From positions 1 to 16,351 of the forward strand of contig JAFGEY010000508.1 in NCBI GenBank assembly GCA_016931365.1: 16,351 nucleotides of DNA. Reading direction: 5' to 3'. The notes beneath the pieces are model-generated. The model did not search any database. It was not told the DNA's origin and worked only from the letters and a program-made list of their open reading frames with translations. The stretch comes from Anaerolineae bacterium. Its GTDB lineage: Bacteria > Chloroflexota > Anaerolineae > JAFGEY01. Position numbers and translations under genes: made by a program. Shown here one piece after another: positions 1 through 8,170 of the stretch; the first letter of the stretch is position 1, and each line of letters begins with the position of its first letter.

Positions 1-707
1 GCACGCTCAAGGATGCGATCAACGAGGCGATCCGCGACTGGGTGACGCATGTGCAGGACACACACTACCTTCTTGGTTCGGCGCTGGGGCCGCATCCTTA
101 CCCGCGCATCGTGCGCGATTTCCAACGCGTGATCGGCGACGAAGCCAGAGCGCAGATTTGGGCCGCCGCAGGCCGCCTGCCCGACGCGCTGATCGCTTGC
201 GTGGGCGGCGGATCGAATGCCATCGGCCTGTTTTACCCCTTTGTGCAGGACGAGGCGGTCGCCTTGATCGGCGTAGAGGCGGGGGGCGAAGGAATTTCCG
301 GCGGCAGGCATGCCGCGCGCTTTGCCGACCCGGCGCTGGGTCGCCTGGGTGTGCTGCATGGCACGCAGACCTATGTGCTGCAAAATCCCGACGGGCAGAT
401 TGCGCTGACGCACAGCATCTCCGCCGGGCTGGACTATGCTGCCGTCGGCCCTGAGCATGCCTGGCTGCGCGAGATCGGCCGCGCCGAGTACACTTGTGCC
501 ACCGACGACGCCGCGCTTGACGCGCTGCAAACCCTGAGTCGCTGCGAAGGGATCATCCCTGCACTTGAAAGTGCCCATGCCGTCGCCGAGGCGATTCGCC
601 GCGCGCCGATCATGTCGCCGGAGCAAATCATTATCGTCAACGTTAGCGGGCGCGGCGACAAGGATATGCACACCGTCGCCGGAGCATTGGGCGTTTATGT
701 TGCGTGA
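1..707 (+). CDS. trpB: Tryptophan synthase beta chain, C-terminal part (5' truncated by window edge)
   Basis: This is the C-terminal part of the PLP-dependent subunit that joins indole to serine in the last step of tryptophan synthesis. The open frame runs from the window edge (first full codon at base 3) and begins [13 protein letters not shown], typical of TrpB. The phosphate-binding loop GGGSNAIG, the LESAHA segment and the C-terminal [10 protein letters not shown] signature are all present. About 235 residues are visible; the N-terminal part with the catalytic lysine lies outside the window. The stop is TGA at 705-707. trpA follows after 44 nt on the same strand, so they are probably co-transcribed and form the usual alpha-beta complex. 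No broken or missing motif was seen. Confidence 0.97.
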   Translation, partial: TLKDAINEAIRDWVTHVQDTHYLLGSALGPHPYPRIVRDFQRVIGDEARAQIWAAAGRLPDALIACVGGGSNAIGLFYPFVQDEAVALIGVEAGGEGISGGRHAARFADPALGRLGVLHGTQTYVLQNPDGQIALTHSISAGLDYAAVGPEHAWLREIGRAEYTCATDDAALDALQTLSRCEGIIPALESAHAVAEAIRRAPIMSPEQIIIVNVSGRGDKDMHTVAGALGVYVA

Positions 708-751
708 TGCTTCAGCCGTGGAATACGCAATACGGAACAATGGAGAAATCA

Positions 752-1546
752 ATGAGTAAAATTGCGACAACTTTTGAAATTCTAAAGAAATCCGGCAAAA
801 AAGCATTGATGCCTTATTTGACGATGGGTTTTCCCAGGCTCGGCAGTGCGTTTGAGTTGGTCCCGGCGTTGGTCGAAGGTGGCGCGGATCTGATCGAGTT
901 GGGCGTGCCATTCAGCGATCCTCTCGCTGATGGGGCGACGATCCAGGCTTCGGGGCAAAAGGCGCTGGACAACGGGATGACGCTGGCATTGTGCCTGGAG
1001 CAGGCCGGGGCGCTGCGCGCGCGGGGAATAAAAGTACCTTTTGTGCTGATGGGCTATTACAACCCGATCCTGCAAATGGGGATCGATGCGTTTGCGCAAC
1101 GCGCTGCTAGGGCCGGCGTCGACGGCGCGATTGTGCCCGACCTGCCGCCGGAAGAATCGGATGCGCTGCGCGAGGCGCTGCATGCGCTTGGGATTGACCT
1201 GATCTTTTTGCTTTCGCCCGCGTCCAGCGAGGGGCGCATCAAATGGGTGACGCAGCGCACATCAGGCTTTCAATACCTGGTTTCGCTGCTCGGTGTGACC
1301 GGTGTGCGCGACCGGCTTTCTGCCGACCTGGGCGCGTTTGTCGCCCGCGTGCGTGGGCAAACCGACTTGCCACTGGCAGTGGGTTTTGGCATTGGCACGC
1401 CGGCGCAGGCAGCCCTGGTCGCCCAAATCGCCGACGGGGTGATCGTCGGTAGTGCGCTGATCAAAACGATCGGTACCGCGGCCAGTCCGGCGCCGGCGGC
1501 GCGCAATTTTATCGCCCGGTTGAGGGCGGGTATGGATGCCGCATAA
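752..1546 (+). CDS. trpA: Tryptophan synthase alpha chain
   Basis: TrpA is a TIM-barrel enzyme that cleaves indole-3-glycerol phosphate and passes indole to TrpB. The protein has 264 residues, normal for the family. The segment LIELGVPFSDPLADG carries the catalytic Glu and Asp, and YYNPIL, IVPDLPPEE, LLSPAS, GVTGVR and the phosphate-binding GFGIGTPAQ all follow in family order. The frame stays open upstream to about 704, but the ATG at 752 is chosen because GGAGA (742-746) precedes it at good spacing and MSKIATTFEIL is the expected N-terminus. It follows trpB closely, so a trpBA transcript is likely. A bidirectional-type hairpin terminator lies about 110 nt past the stop. Confidence 0.97.
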   Translation: MSKIATTFEILKKSGKKALMPYLTMGFPRLGSAFELVPALVEGGADLIELGVPFSDPLADGATIQASGQKALDNGMTLALCLEQAGALRARGIKVPFVLMGYYNPILQMGIDAFAQRAARAGVDGAIVPDLPPEESDALREALHALGIDLIFLLSPASSEGRIKWVTQRTSGFQYLVSLLGVTGVRDRLSADLGAFVARVRGQTDLPLAVGFGIGTPAQAALVAQIADGVIVGSALIKTIGTAASPAPAARNFIARLRAGMDAA

Positions 1547-1654
1547 CGTCAACAGGATAATGTCGTAGGAAAAACGTTGAAAAAGCGTCCAGTCCGATGC
1601 ACAGATTTATGTTATGATAGGTGCAGACTCATTTTTCCTCCTCTTGATATAAAT

Positions 1655-1695
1655 AAACAAAGCGCCGGGGCTTGGGCAACCCCGGTGTTTTGTTT
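1655..1695 (+). terminator. Intrinsic terminator after trpBA
   Basis: The left arm caaagcgccgggg (1658-1670) pairs with ccccggtgttttg (1680-1692). Two G-U pairs make all 13 positions paired, and three more A-T pairs extend the stem outward to 1655-1695. The T-rich right side fits a rho-independent terminator on the plus strand, and the A-rich left side could serve the other strand. It ends the trp transcript and insulates the next gene. Confidence 0.75.
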
Positions 1696-1761
1696 GCCTC
1701 GTTTCAAATGCCATTCTGGGCAAAATGAATGGGCCAACTCGCAAAAAAGGTAGATTGCGGG

Positions 1762-1767
1762 TATAAT
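1762..1767 (+). promoter_or_regulatory. Possible -10 element for the ketopantoate-reductase-family gene
   Basis: A perfect TATAAT lies 41 nt before the ATG at 1808, just after a terminator, where a promoter is needed. No convincing -35 hexamer is found 16-18 nt upstream, so the call rests on the -10 hexamer and position alone. Confidence 0.4.
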
Positions 1768-1807
1768 CCAGCCTTGTGCGTCAAGGCAAACTGGTGCAGG
1801 GGGGGAT

Positions 1808-2899
1808 ATGGATGTTTTGATCCTCGGTGCAGGTGCGGTAGGCACTCTATTGGCATTTCGCCTGGCCCTGGCTGGGCACAAAGTGACGGCAGTGGGGCGG
1901 GCGGCGTTCGTGCGGGCGGTGGAGAGCCACGGCCTGATGTTCGAGTGCGACGGGCGCGCGGGCTGTGTGGATCGTTTGATGGCCGTTCAGGACACCCGAT
2001 CGCTGGGCGAGTCTCAATTTGATCTGGTGTTGATCACGACCCGGACCTTTGATACCGCCGTCGCCGCCGTACAGGCGCTGCCTTTTGTCCAACGCGGAGC
2101 GCGGGCAGTGGTGATGCAAGACGGCGTCGGCGGGTTAGAGGTTGCTCAGGGCATTTTGGGCGAGCCGAATCTTTTTGTTGGGGTAATGACTATTTCGGTG
2201 GATATGCTCAAGCCGGGAGTTGTCCGCCAGGGGCATCATCGAGGCGGCATCGCTGTGGCGGCGGCCAACGGACATGCCCCTGCTTTTCTGGTCGATCTCT
2301 TGGTGCAGGCTGGATTTGAGACGCGTCAGGTTCAGGACGTGCGCGCACTGCAATGGTCGCGGCTGTTGACCGGCATGCTGGCCAACGCCATTCCGGCCAT
2401 TCTCGATTGGCCGCCCGACCAGGTTTATAAAAATCGGCGTCTGTACGAACTCGAGTTGGATGCGTTGCGCGAGGCATTGCTCGTTGTACAGCGGATGGGC
2501 ATCGAGTTAGTGTCTTTGCCGGGATGTCCGGTGCCGACGCTGGTCTGGAGCCTGACCCATATGCCGTCGAGCATAACCCGGATGACCTTTATCCGCGCCG
2601 TCGTCAATGGACGTGCCGGGCGGCGACCCTCTTTGCACACCGAGCTTGCGCGTGGTCGCAAATCTGAAGTCGAGTTTTTGAACGGCGCGGTGACGCGCGA
2701 GGGGAAAAAGGTTGGCGCGCCCACGCCGGTCAACCTTGCTCTGTGCGAAACACTGCTGGGTATAGCCCAGGGCAAGGTTTCGTGGAATGAGTATCGAGGT
2801 CAGACTGACCGCCTGATTAGCCGCATTCGGGCGGGAGACAGTTCGATGGCTCGAAAAGGTTCAGCAAAGCGATTCGATCTTGGGAGGAGAGATGCTTAA
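1808..2899 (+). CDS. Ketopantoate reductase (ApbA/PanE) family protein with altered active-site residues
   Basis: It belongs to the NADPH-dependent 2-dehydropantoate 2-reductase family: residues 1-14 carry the Rossmann motif GAGAVG, and the C-terminal domain has GRKSEVEFLNGAV, the usual family block with its conserved Glu. The start has a strong G-rich SD (caggggggat) just before ATG 1808. At 363 residues it is longer than the usual roughly 300, with a basic C-terminal tail. By eye against E. coli PanE, the Lys72 position reads TTRTF, the Asn98 position reads MQDGVG, and the catalytic Lys176 position reads WSRLL. The classical pantothenate-pathway activity is therefore doubtful and the substrate may differ. 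It overlaps proC by 8 nt, so the two are translationally coupled. Confidence 0.85.
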   Translation: MDVLILGAGAVGTLLAFRLALAGHKVTAVGRAAFVRAVESHGLMFECDGRAGCVDRLMAVQDTRSLGESQFDLVLITTRTFDTAVAAVQALPFVQRGARAVVMQDGVGGLEVAQGILGEPNLFVGVMTISVDMLKPGVVRQGHHRGGIAVAAANGHAPAFLVDLLVQAGFETRQVQDVRALQWSRLLTGMLANAIPAILDWPPDQVYKNRRLYELELDALREALLVVQRMGIELVSLPGCPVPTLVWSLTHMPSSITRMTFIRAVVNGRAGRRPSLHTELARGRKSEVEFLNGAVTREGKKVGAPTPVNLALCETLLGIAQGKVSWNEYRGQTDRLISRIRAGDSSMARKGSAKRFDLGRRDA

Positions 2900-3749
2900 A
2901 AGTCTAAATATTGCCTTTATCGGCGCAGGGACGATGGCTGAAGCCATCATCAAAGTATTGTTGGACAGAAAACTGGTCACAACTGAAAACGTGATCGCCA
3001 GCGAGCCAAGGCCGGATCGCGCGGACGATCTGTCCAGGCGATACGGGATCAGAGTGCTTGCAAGTAACAGTGAGACCATCCGTGACTGTGACGTGGTTGT
3101 GCTTTCGGTCAAACCGCAGGTGATGCCCATGGTGCTGCCCGAATTGCGCGGCCGGATTCCGCCCCAAGCATTGGTTTTTTCTATCGTCGCCGGAGTGCCG
3201 GTGGGGACGTTGATCAACGGACTGCATCACGAGGCTGTGGTGCGGGTGATGCCCAATACACCCGCACAGATTGGCGAAGCGATGTCAGTGTGGATCGCCT
3301 CGCACGACGTGACCGAAGCGCAACAGGCGCAGGCGCGGGCCATTTTGCAGGCGATGGGGCAGGAACTTCAGGTGCATGCCGAAGAATACCTGGATATGGC
3401 TACCGCCGTTAGCGGTACCGGGCCGGCCTATGTTTTTTTGATGATGGAAGCGATGGTCGATGCAGCGGTACATCTGGGGTTTTCGCGGGGCGATGCGCAC
3501 AAGTTGGTCATCCAGACGGTGCGCGGTTCGGTGCTCTTTGCCGCCCAATCCGACAAGCATCTGGCTGAATTGCGCAACATGGTTACCTCACCGGGGGGCA
3601 CCAGCGCCGACGCGATCTATCAGCTTGAAAAGGGATCGATGCGCACGGTGCTGTCCAAGGCGATCTGGGCGGCCTATCAAAAGAGCCGTCTCCTGGCACA
3701 GATGGTGCTCGCTGCCAACGGCCCGGAGCGCAAACCACTGGAAGACTAG
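2892..3749 (+). CDS. proC: Pyrroline-5-carboxylate reductase
   Basis: ProC reduces pyrroline-5-carboxylate to proline with NAD(P)H in the cytoplasm. The protein has 285 residues. The Rossmann motif GAGTMAE is at 11-17, VLSVKPQ follows, MPNTPA starts at 120, SGTGPAY at 174 and TSPGGTSADAI at 232; these are the family's cofactor and substrate-binding blocks in order. The ATG at 2892 is chosen over the upstream in-frame TTG (2880) because GGGAGGAG sits immediately before it. It overlaps the 3' end of the preceding reductase gene. The stop is 13 nt from the end of the convergent membrane-sensor gene. Confidence 0.96.
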   Translation: MLKSLNIAFIGAGTMAEAIIKVLLDRKLVTTENVIASEPRPDRADDLSRRYGIRVLASNSETIRDCDVVVLSVKPQVMPMVLPELRGRIPPQALVFSIVAGVPVGTLINGLHHEAVVRVMPNTPAQIGEAMSVWIASHDVTEAQQAQARAILQAMGQELQVHAEEYLDMATAVSGTGPAYVFLMMEAMVDAAVHLGFSRGDAHKLVIQTVRGSVLFAAQSDKHLAELRNMVTSPGGTSADAIYQLEKGSMRTVLSKAIWAAYQKSRLLAQMVLAANGPERKPLED

Positions 3750-3766
3750 ACCACACTGTGGCTTAG
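3746..3766. terminator. Small hairpin between two convergent genes
   Basis: CTAGACCAC (3746-3754) and GTGGCTTAG (3758-3766) form a 9-position stem with one mismatch and one G-U pair around a 3-nt loop. It covers both stop codons of the convergent genes. There is no T-tract, so a terminator role is only suggested by position. Confidence 0.3.
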
Positions 3767-5601
3767 ACCATCGTCGACTGGCGTTCTGTTTGTTCCAGCA
3801 CCCGCGAGACCTCGGCGATGGCGGTTTTCTGCTTGCGATATAGATCCGACTCGCTGATGGCCAGCCGGTTGGCGATATCAACCATCCGATATCCCTGGCG
3901 AAATTTAAGGTCGAGGATGTTGTATAACGTCCACTCGGTGGCGGTCATCTTGCGTTCGCCGGGCGGACGCAGTGCTTCAATGGCCTGTTCAAGCACTTGG
4001 CGCAGAGCTTGTACGTCGTCGCCGTTGGACAGTTCGTGGGCCGCATCGACCACGTTCAGTTTGAGCAGCGGGCTGCTGGTCAGCTTGGGGCCGCCCCAAA
4101 AGTGAGTCAGTGCGTCTTTGACCCAACGCGTGAATGAGGGGTTGTTAATCGGGTTATCCTCGACCGGGCGCGGCAGCGAGGTGACATAGCGCATCAATCG
4201 CTGCCGTTTTTGGATGCGTTCGATGTCGGGCATAATCTGCTGCAAGGCGACAAAAATTCCCTGCTGCACTTGTCGATCCTCCAGCGCCACCTCAGCCTGT
4301 TCGATCAGGTCGACGATTTCATCGTTTTTCAGGACGTCGTTGACGGAAACGCCGACCGGACGTTCGACAATCAGCACGCCGAGCACGGCATCGTGGGTGT
4401 GCGTGCACAGCGGGCGCAGCACATAACCATCGACCTCGATCAATGCAGGGCAGTTTTCCTCGTTTTCCGGCAAAACCTGTAGAATCGGCTGTAGATCGTG
4501 CTGCTGCAGCAGGTGAATGGCTTGTTGTTCGCTGCCGCATGCGGCTTCGATCTCGAACTGATCGCCAGCAACGGTGATCACGTAAGCGTGGTGCACGCGC
4601 AGCAGTTCGGCCAGGGCCGAAAGCACGTTTTCGAGAAACTGCTCCAGATCGCTGGGCGTCAGCAGGCGCGTGTCGAGTTCTTGCAGCCAGGCGATTTCTT
4701 CCAGGTCCTGGCGGTAGACGATGCGGTTGAGAAAGGGGCGGGCCAGGTTGATCATCTTTTGCGCCAGGATGATGATCAGCACAGTAGCAAACAGTGTAAT
4801 CAGGTCGCCGGGCAAGCCGAGGATCGTCTCAATCTTGGGTACGGTCAAAAAAATGACCACGACGATCGAGGCCAGCAGCGGTCCGCGCAGCAGGTATTCG
4901 ATCAGGTCGTACTTGATCACCCGGTCGGGAGTGAAAGCGCCAAAGTAAGCCACTGTGTAAGCCATAATCACGATCATGATCGCCACCGCGATGTTGCCGG
5001 CGAGCAAAATGGTCATCAAAAGCAAGTCGGGCAGGCGCGAAGGCAGTGTGGTCAACAGCATATAAGGGAATACGCCCAGCGCCGGCGCGACAAAGGCGAC
5101 GGTCAGGTAGCCCATACGTCGCCTCGATGTGGCGGTGAGGCAACGTCGCCGTGCATAGTTGATGTTGGCTGCGCCGCTGACTACGGCAGCGAAAAAATAG
5201 ACCGCAAAGGCCCAGAACAGCGGGCCAGCTTGTAAGCGTGGCTTGAGCGCCGTGTAGACGCCGTTGCGCACAATCCATGGGCTGAGGATGACCAACAACA
5301 GGGTGGCGCCGCCGACGAGGTAACTCAACCTGACGCCCCAATGCCGCCATTCCGACCGGCTGCTGGTGGTGTTGAGCAAAGCGTCAGAAAAGTGCAGGTA
5401 AGAAGCGGGCACAAACGCGATACCCAACCACTGAAATTTCAGCCAGGTGGCCGCCGAGTCGTGCGACATCACTTCCAGGACTGCCATATCGCCCAGGTAA
5501 ACGATCATGACAAAAGTTAGCATAATGCAGAACGCACGTCCCACAGCACTGCGCCAGTTGTGCCGGAAAATATAGATCGCTAACGAGAACGCAGTCAGCA
5601 A
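3763..5601 (-). CDS. 7TM membrane sensor with a GAF-like middle and a C-terminal helix-turn-helix
   Basis: About 612 residues. The first 280 are a series of hydrophobic segments resembling the 7TM input region of histidine kinases (YIFRHNW..VGRAF, then FQWLGIAFVPASYLHF). Residues roughly 310-440 look like a GAF domain. There is no kinase or HAMP motif. The C-terminus (about 550-605) carries TATEWTLYNILDLKFRQGY then IANRLAISESDLYRKQK, a sigma-region-4 or LuxR-like helix-turn-helix. It is probably a membrane-bound one-component transcription regulator. The signal is unknown. The first standard start is TTG 5601, but it has no SD and cuts the first membrane helix. The open frame continues to 5670, with GGGAGG followed by an ATT codon at 5652-5650, so the true N-terminus probably lies upstream. 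Confidence 0.75.
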   Translation of the reverse strand: MLTAFSLAIYIFRHNWRSAVGRAFCIMLTFVMIVYLGDMAVLEVMSHDSAATWLKFQWLGIAFVPASYLHFSDALLNTTSSRSEWRHWGVRLSYLVGGATLLLVILSPWIVRNGVYTALKPRLQAGPLFWAFAVYFFAAVVSGAANINYARRRCLTATSRRRMGYLTVAFVAPALGVFPYMLLTTLPSRLPDLLLMTILLAGNIAVAIMIVIMAYTVAYFGAFTPDRVIKYDLIEYLLRGPLLASIVVVIFLTVPKIETILGLPGDLITLFATVLIIILAQKMINLARPFLNRIVYRQDLEEIAWLQELDTRLLTPSDLEQFLENVLSALAELLRVHHAYVITVAGDQFEIEAACGSEQQAIHLLQQHDLQPILQVLPENEENCPALIEVDGYVLRPLCTHTHDAVLGVLIVERPVGVSVNDVLKNDEIVDLIEQAEVALEDRQVQQGIFVALQQIMPDIERIQKRQRLMRYVTSLPRPVEDNPINNPSFTRWVKDALTHFWGGPKLTSSPLLKLNVVDAAHELSNGDDVQALRQVLEQAIEALRPPGERKMTATEWTLYNILDLKFRQGYRMVDIANRLAISESDLYRKQKTAIAEVSRVLEQTERQSTMV

Positions 5602-5670
5602 AATGGCCGACGATAAAATCCTATTGGACAGGGTCAGGATGGAGAGTAGAATAAATGCCTCCCGAAATAG

Positions 5671-6318
5671 CTATTCGTTTTGGGCTTGTGTCCCGTTGAT
5701 TCGCAGCGTAAAAAAGAGAGCAATGTCACGATTCACGTAATAGTGATCGTTGAATCCGCAAAAGAGCAGGTTGTGTTTTTCGCAGAACGAGATCGCCGGA
5801 TAGTTCTTGGTCTGCACGGCGATCATCAACCGTTCCAGTTTCTTGCTTTTTCCCCAGGCCACACTTGCCTTGAGCAACGCCGTCCCGATTCCGCGCTTGC
5901 GATAGGGGCGGTCGACAATCAGGTGGGTGATCCAGCCCGTTTTGTGCCACGGTTCCGCATCGAGCTGGCAGTAGGCAAAGACCGGCGCAGCGACGCCGTC
6001 TGTGATCATATCTTCGTCGGTCAATTCGACGCTCGAATCGACCGATTCGGGTCTTACGCCGACCAAAGTGGGCGTCGATTTGGGCTTGTTGGTCACCACC
6101 AGCACCGTCGATCCCTGTTCCCAGCAAGCGGCCAGATTGTCGCGTTGCCGGGGATAGCGTATGTACATCACCCGGGGCAGCCGTACCGTCTGGAAGCGGA
6201 TTGAGGTGGCGTGGTTTTCCTGGCGGTGTTCCATCTGCCAGACATAGTCGGTCTGCGAATCGGCGCTGAGTTCGAGACAGGCATTCAAATCGGCGAGCGT
6301 CGCGGAATGGATCAGCAT
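5671..6318 (-). CDS. GNAT-family N-acetyltransferase
   Basis: A 215-residue protein whose C-terminal half has the acetyl-CoA binding block ITHLIVDRPYRKRGIGTALL, with the R-x-x-G-x-G/A loop, followed by AISFCEKHNLLFCGFNDHYY, the usual second half of a GNAT fold. The N-terminal 100 residues are less typical (LNACLELSADSQTDYVWQM). The acceptor is unknown. The ATG at 6318 is chosen because AAGGAAG precedes it and a very good promoter lies 55 nt upstream; longer in-frame versions would start at or upstream of that promoter. Its TAG stop is in the same frame as the downstream membrane sensor, with no standard start codon for 23 codons, so the two are co-transcribed and possibly linked. Confidence 0.85.
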   Translation of the reverse strand: MLIHSATLADLNACLELSADSQTDYVWQMEHRQENHATSIRFQTVRLPRVMYIRYPRQRDNLAACWEQGSTVLVVTNKPKSTPTLVGVRPESVDSSVELTDEDMITDGVAAPVFAYCQLDAEPWHKTGWITHLIVDRPYRKRGIGTALLKASVAWGKSKKLERLMIAVQTKNYPAISFCEKHNLLFCGFNDHYYVNRDIALFFTLRINGTQAQNE

Positions 6319-6372
6319 GGGACTTCCTTTGACATATAACAACAGCAGTGAAAAAGTATACGGTTGGCAGAA

Positions 6373-6402
6373 ATTATAACACACTTTGGCGCGCGGGTAC
6401 AA
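6373..6402 (-). promoter_or_regulatory. Sigma-70-type promoter for the GNAT / membrane-sensor pair
   Basis: On the minus strand TTGTAC (6402-6397), an 18-nt spacer and a perfect TATAAT (6378-6373). The sequence before the -10 is TGTGT, giving a partly extended -10. It places the transcript start about 45-50 nt upstream of the ATG at 6318. Confidence 0.75.
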
Positions 6403-6405
6403 CTT

Positions 6406-6436
6406 TTGTCGCACCTCCTGTCTGAATTTTTATAAA
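6406..6436 (+). promoter_or_regulatory. Weak candidate promoter for the YbaK / threonine dehydratase pair
   Basis: TTGTCG (6406-6411) and TATAAA (6431-6436) are 19 nt apart, back to back with the minus-strand promoter. The spacing is long and the -35 is weak, but the position 20-50 nt before the ATG at 6458 is suitable. Confidence 0.35.
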
Positions 6437-6457
6437 AATTAGGGATGTTTTAAAGAG

Positions 6458-6958
6458 ATGATAGTGATAAATTCTGTGTCGCGCGTGCAGGTCGCGCTGG
6501 ATGCACTGCACCTGGGCAGCGAGATCCGAACCTTTGCTGTGCCCACTGGCACGGCTCAAGAGGCGGCCGACGCGATTGGCTGTGCGCTGGGGGCGATTGT
6601 GAAATCGCTCTGTTTTATCGTCAACGGAGAGCCGGTTTTGGTCTTGGCGGCGGGCGACAAACAGGTCGACAGCAAAGCGCTGCGCCGGATTTTCGGCGTT
6701 TCCAAGCGTCAGGTCAAGATCGCCGACGTAGAGACGGTCAGGCGAGTGACCGGCTTTGAGGTTGGCGGCGTGGCCCCATTCGGCCATCTCCAGCCGATGA
6801 CTATTCTGATCGACCGCAGCCTGTCGCGCTTTGAGACCGTCTATGCGGCAGCGGGCAGCTCGAACACAATTTTTCCCATCGCCTATGCCGATCTCGTCGC
6901 GTCGACGGGCGGGCAGGGATGCGATCTGGTCAAAGAAAAGGAAGAAATCGATGGTTAA
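6458..6958 (+). CDS. YbaK/EbsC-family aminoacyl-tRNA deacylase
   Basis: A 166-residue single-domain protein of the YbaK/ProX editing family, which hydrolyses mischarged tRNAs in the cytoplasm. The segment around VKSLCFIVNGEPVLVLAAGD (the conserved Lys is residue 49) and the later GGVAPFGH, followed by ILIDRSL and AAGSSNTIF, match the family layout. The substrate (Cys-tRNA-Pro, Ala-tRNA-Pro or other) cannot be told from sequence. The ATG at 6458 has only a weak SD (AGGGATG about 10 nt upstream). The stop overlaps the ATG of the threonine dehydratase by 8 nt, so the two are translationally coupled. Confidence 0.9.
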   Translation: MIVINSVSRVQVALDALHLGSEIRTFAVPTGTAQEAADAIGCALGAIVKSLCFIVNGEPVLVLAAGDKQVDSKALRRIFGVSKRQVKIADVETVRRVTGFEVGGVAPFGHLQPMTILIDRSLSRFETVYAAAGSSNTIFPIAYADLVASTGGQGCDLVKEKEEIDG

Positions 6959-7925
6959 TGTGCGATCCATCCTTGACGCGCACAAGCGCATCCATCCGTT
7001 CATCCGTCATACGCCGCTGGTGCGCAGCCCTTATCTCAGCCGGACCTCTGGCGCTGAAGTGTGGCTTAAACTGGAAAACTGGCAGCCGACCGGCTCGTTC
7101 AAGGTGCGCGGCGCGCTCAACAAAATCGCGCTGCTGACCGAAGAAGAAAAAGCGCGGGGCATCGTCACCGGGTCGGCGGGCAACCACGGCCTCGGTGTGG
7201 CCTACGCCGCGCAGTCGATGGGCGTGGCACAGGCGACGATCTTTGTGCCGGGCGGCGCGCCGCGCGCCAAGACGGACAAGATGGCCCAGTTTGGCGTGGC
7301 CGTGCATCGCGTTGGCGCGACCTATGAAGAAGCGCACCAGATGGCCGAACAGTATGCGCGCGGCACTGGGGCGACCTATATCTCTGCCTACGACGATCCC
7401 GACGTCGTCGCCGGGCAGGGAACGATGGCGCTGGAGATTTTGGCCGATCTGCCCCAGGTAGACGCCCTGCTTGTCCCCATCGGCGGCGGGGGGATGATCG
7501 CCGGGGTCTCGGTCGCGGCAAAAACGATGCTGCCCACCTGCCGGGTGATCGGCGTGCAGCCGGAAGCCAGCCCAGCCGCGCTGCTCAGTCTGCGCGATGG
7601 GTTGGCCTATGATCCCTATGATCACGCGCCGACCATCGCTGATGGACTGGCCGGGGGCTTTGGCCGGGTGCCTTTCGAGATCGCGCACGAGCTGATCGAC
7701 CAGATCGTGCTGGCCAGTGAGACAGCCCTGCGCCGATCCATTTTCACTTTGCTCGATCGTCACCAACTGGTCGTTGAAGCCTCCGGCGCGATCGCTGTTG
7801 CGCCGCTGCTAACCGACAGCATCGATCTCAAAGGCAAGACAGTAATCTGCGTGCTTTCCGGCGGCAACCTGGACACGTCGCTGCTCCGCGAGATCGTGAA
7901 CGAGTTTACAGTTGCCGCAGATTAA
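6951..7925 (+). CDS. Threonine (serine) dehydratase, PLP fold-type II, without an ACT domain
   Basis: This 324-residue enzyme deaminates threonine to 2-oxobutyrate (or serine to pyruvate). The PLP lysine is Lys51 in TGSFKVRGALNK, the cofactor loop SAGNHG is at 75-80, the phosphate-binding GGGGM loop is near 177-181, and the C-terminal CVLSGGNLD is present. The length matches the catabolic or short form; the regulatory ACT-like domain of biosynthetic IlvA is absent. The ATG at 6951 is preceded by AAGGAAG and overlaps the YbaK gene. Catabolic TdcB, a serine/threonine dehydratase or a serine racemase-like enzyme are all possible within this family. Confidence 0.9.
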   Translation: MVNVRSILDAHKRIHPFIRHTPLVRSPYLSRTSGAEVWLKLENWQPTGSFKVRGALNKIALLTEEEKARGIVTGSAGNHGLGVAYAAQSMGVAQATIFVPGGAPRAKTDKMAQFGVAVHRVGATYEEAHQMAEQYARGTGATYISAYDDPDVVAGQGTMALEILADLPQVDALLVPIGGGGMIAGVSVAAKTMLPTCRVIGVQPEASPAALLSLRDGLAYDPYDHAPTIADGLAGGFGRVPFEIAHELIDQIVLASETALRRSIFTLLDRHQLVVEASGAIAVAPLLTDSIDLKGKTVICVLSGGNLDTSLLREIVNEFTVAAD

Positions 7926-7950
7926 ATCGGTCATATGGTCTGACCGGAAA

Positions 7951-7979
7951 TTGACAGTCGTGTGTATTTGTGATATAAT
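7951..7979 (+). promoter_or_regulatory. Consensus sigma-70-type promoter upstream of the riboswitch
   Basis: TTGACA (7951-7956), a 17-nt spacer and TATAAT (7974-7979): both hexamers are perfect. The predicted transcript start near 7986 falls just before the first riboswitch nucleotides. Confidence 0.9.
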
Positions 7980-7997
7980 GTTTCGTAACCGAAATAG

Positions 7998-8170
7998 TTT
8001 TCGCCGAATACCGCGTTTTGAGGCCTTTGCGTCAAGACAGGTAGCGGGGGAACCAATCAATTGTCCCGCAAGATGGGCGATTGAAGGGGCGAATCCGGGT
8101 TTGAGCAATCCGATAGGGCCAAGTTTTCCGGCCCGATCCCGTCAGCTAACCTCGCAGGCGTTGGAAAAGG
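7998..8170 (+). ncRNA. Cyclic di-AMP riboswitch (ydaO/yuaA class)
   Basis: The conserved blocks of this class appear in order: CGCCGAATA (8002-8010), GGGGGAACCA (8046-8055), GGGGCGAATC (8086-8095), TAGGGCC (8114-8120), CCCGAT, then GTCAGCTAACCTCGCAGGCG (8141-8160). The closing helix can form between TTTTCGCC (7998-8005) and GGCG..GAAAA (8157-8168). The element begins about 12 nt after the predicted transcript start and is followed by an intrinsic terminator. The class senses c-di-AMP and usually turns expression off when bound. Here it controls an ABC exporter gene. Confidence 0.92.

Noticed and set aside
1577..1618. TTGAAA and TATGAT upstream of the trp terminator as a promoter for a small RNA
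   Set aside because: The spacing is 30 nt, far outside the workable range, and no better -35 was seen.
4498..5235. A 245-codon plus-strand frame inside the membrane-sensor gene
   Set aside because: Its translation is Gln/Asp/His-rich with no recognisable fold, antisense to a clear membrane protein.
7928..7946. Hairpin CGGTCA..TGACCG just after the threonine dehydratase
   Set aside because: A 6-bp stem without a T-tract, a few bases before the -35; too weak to call a terminator or operator.
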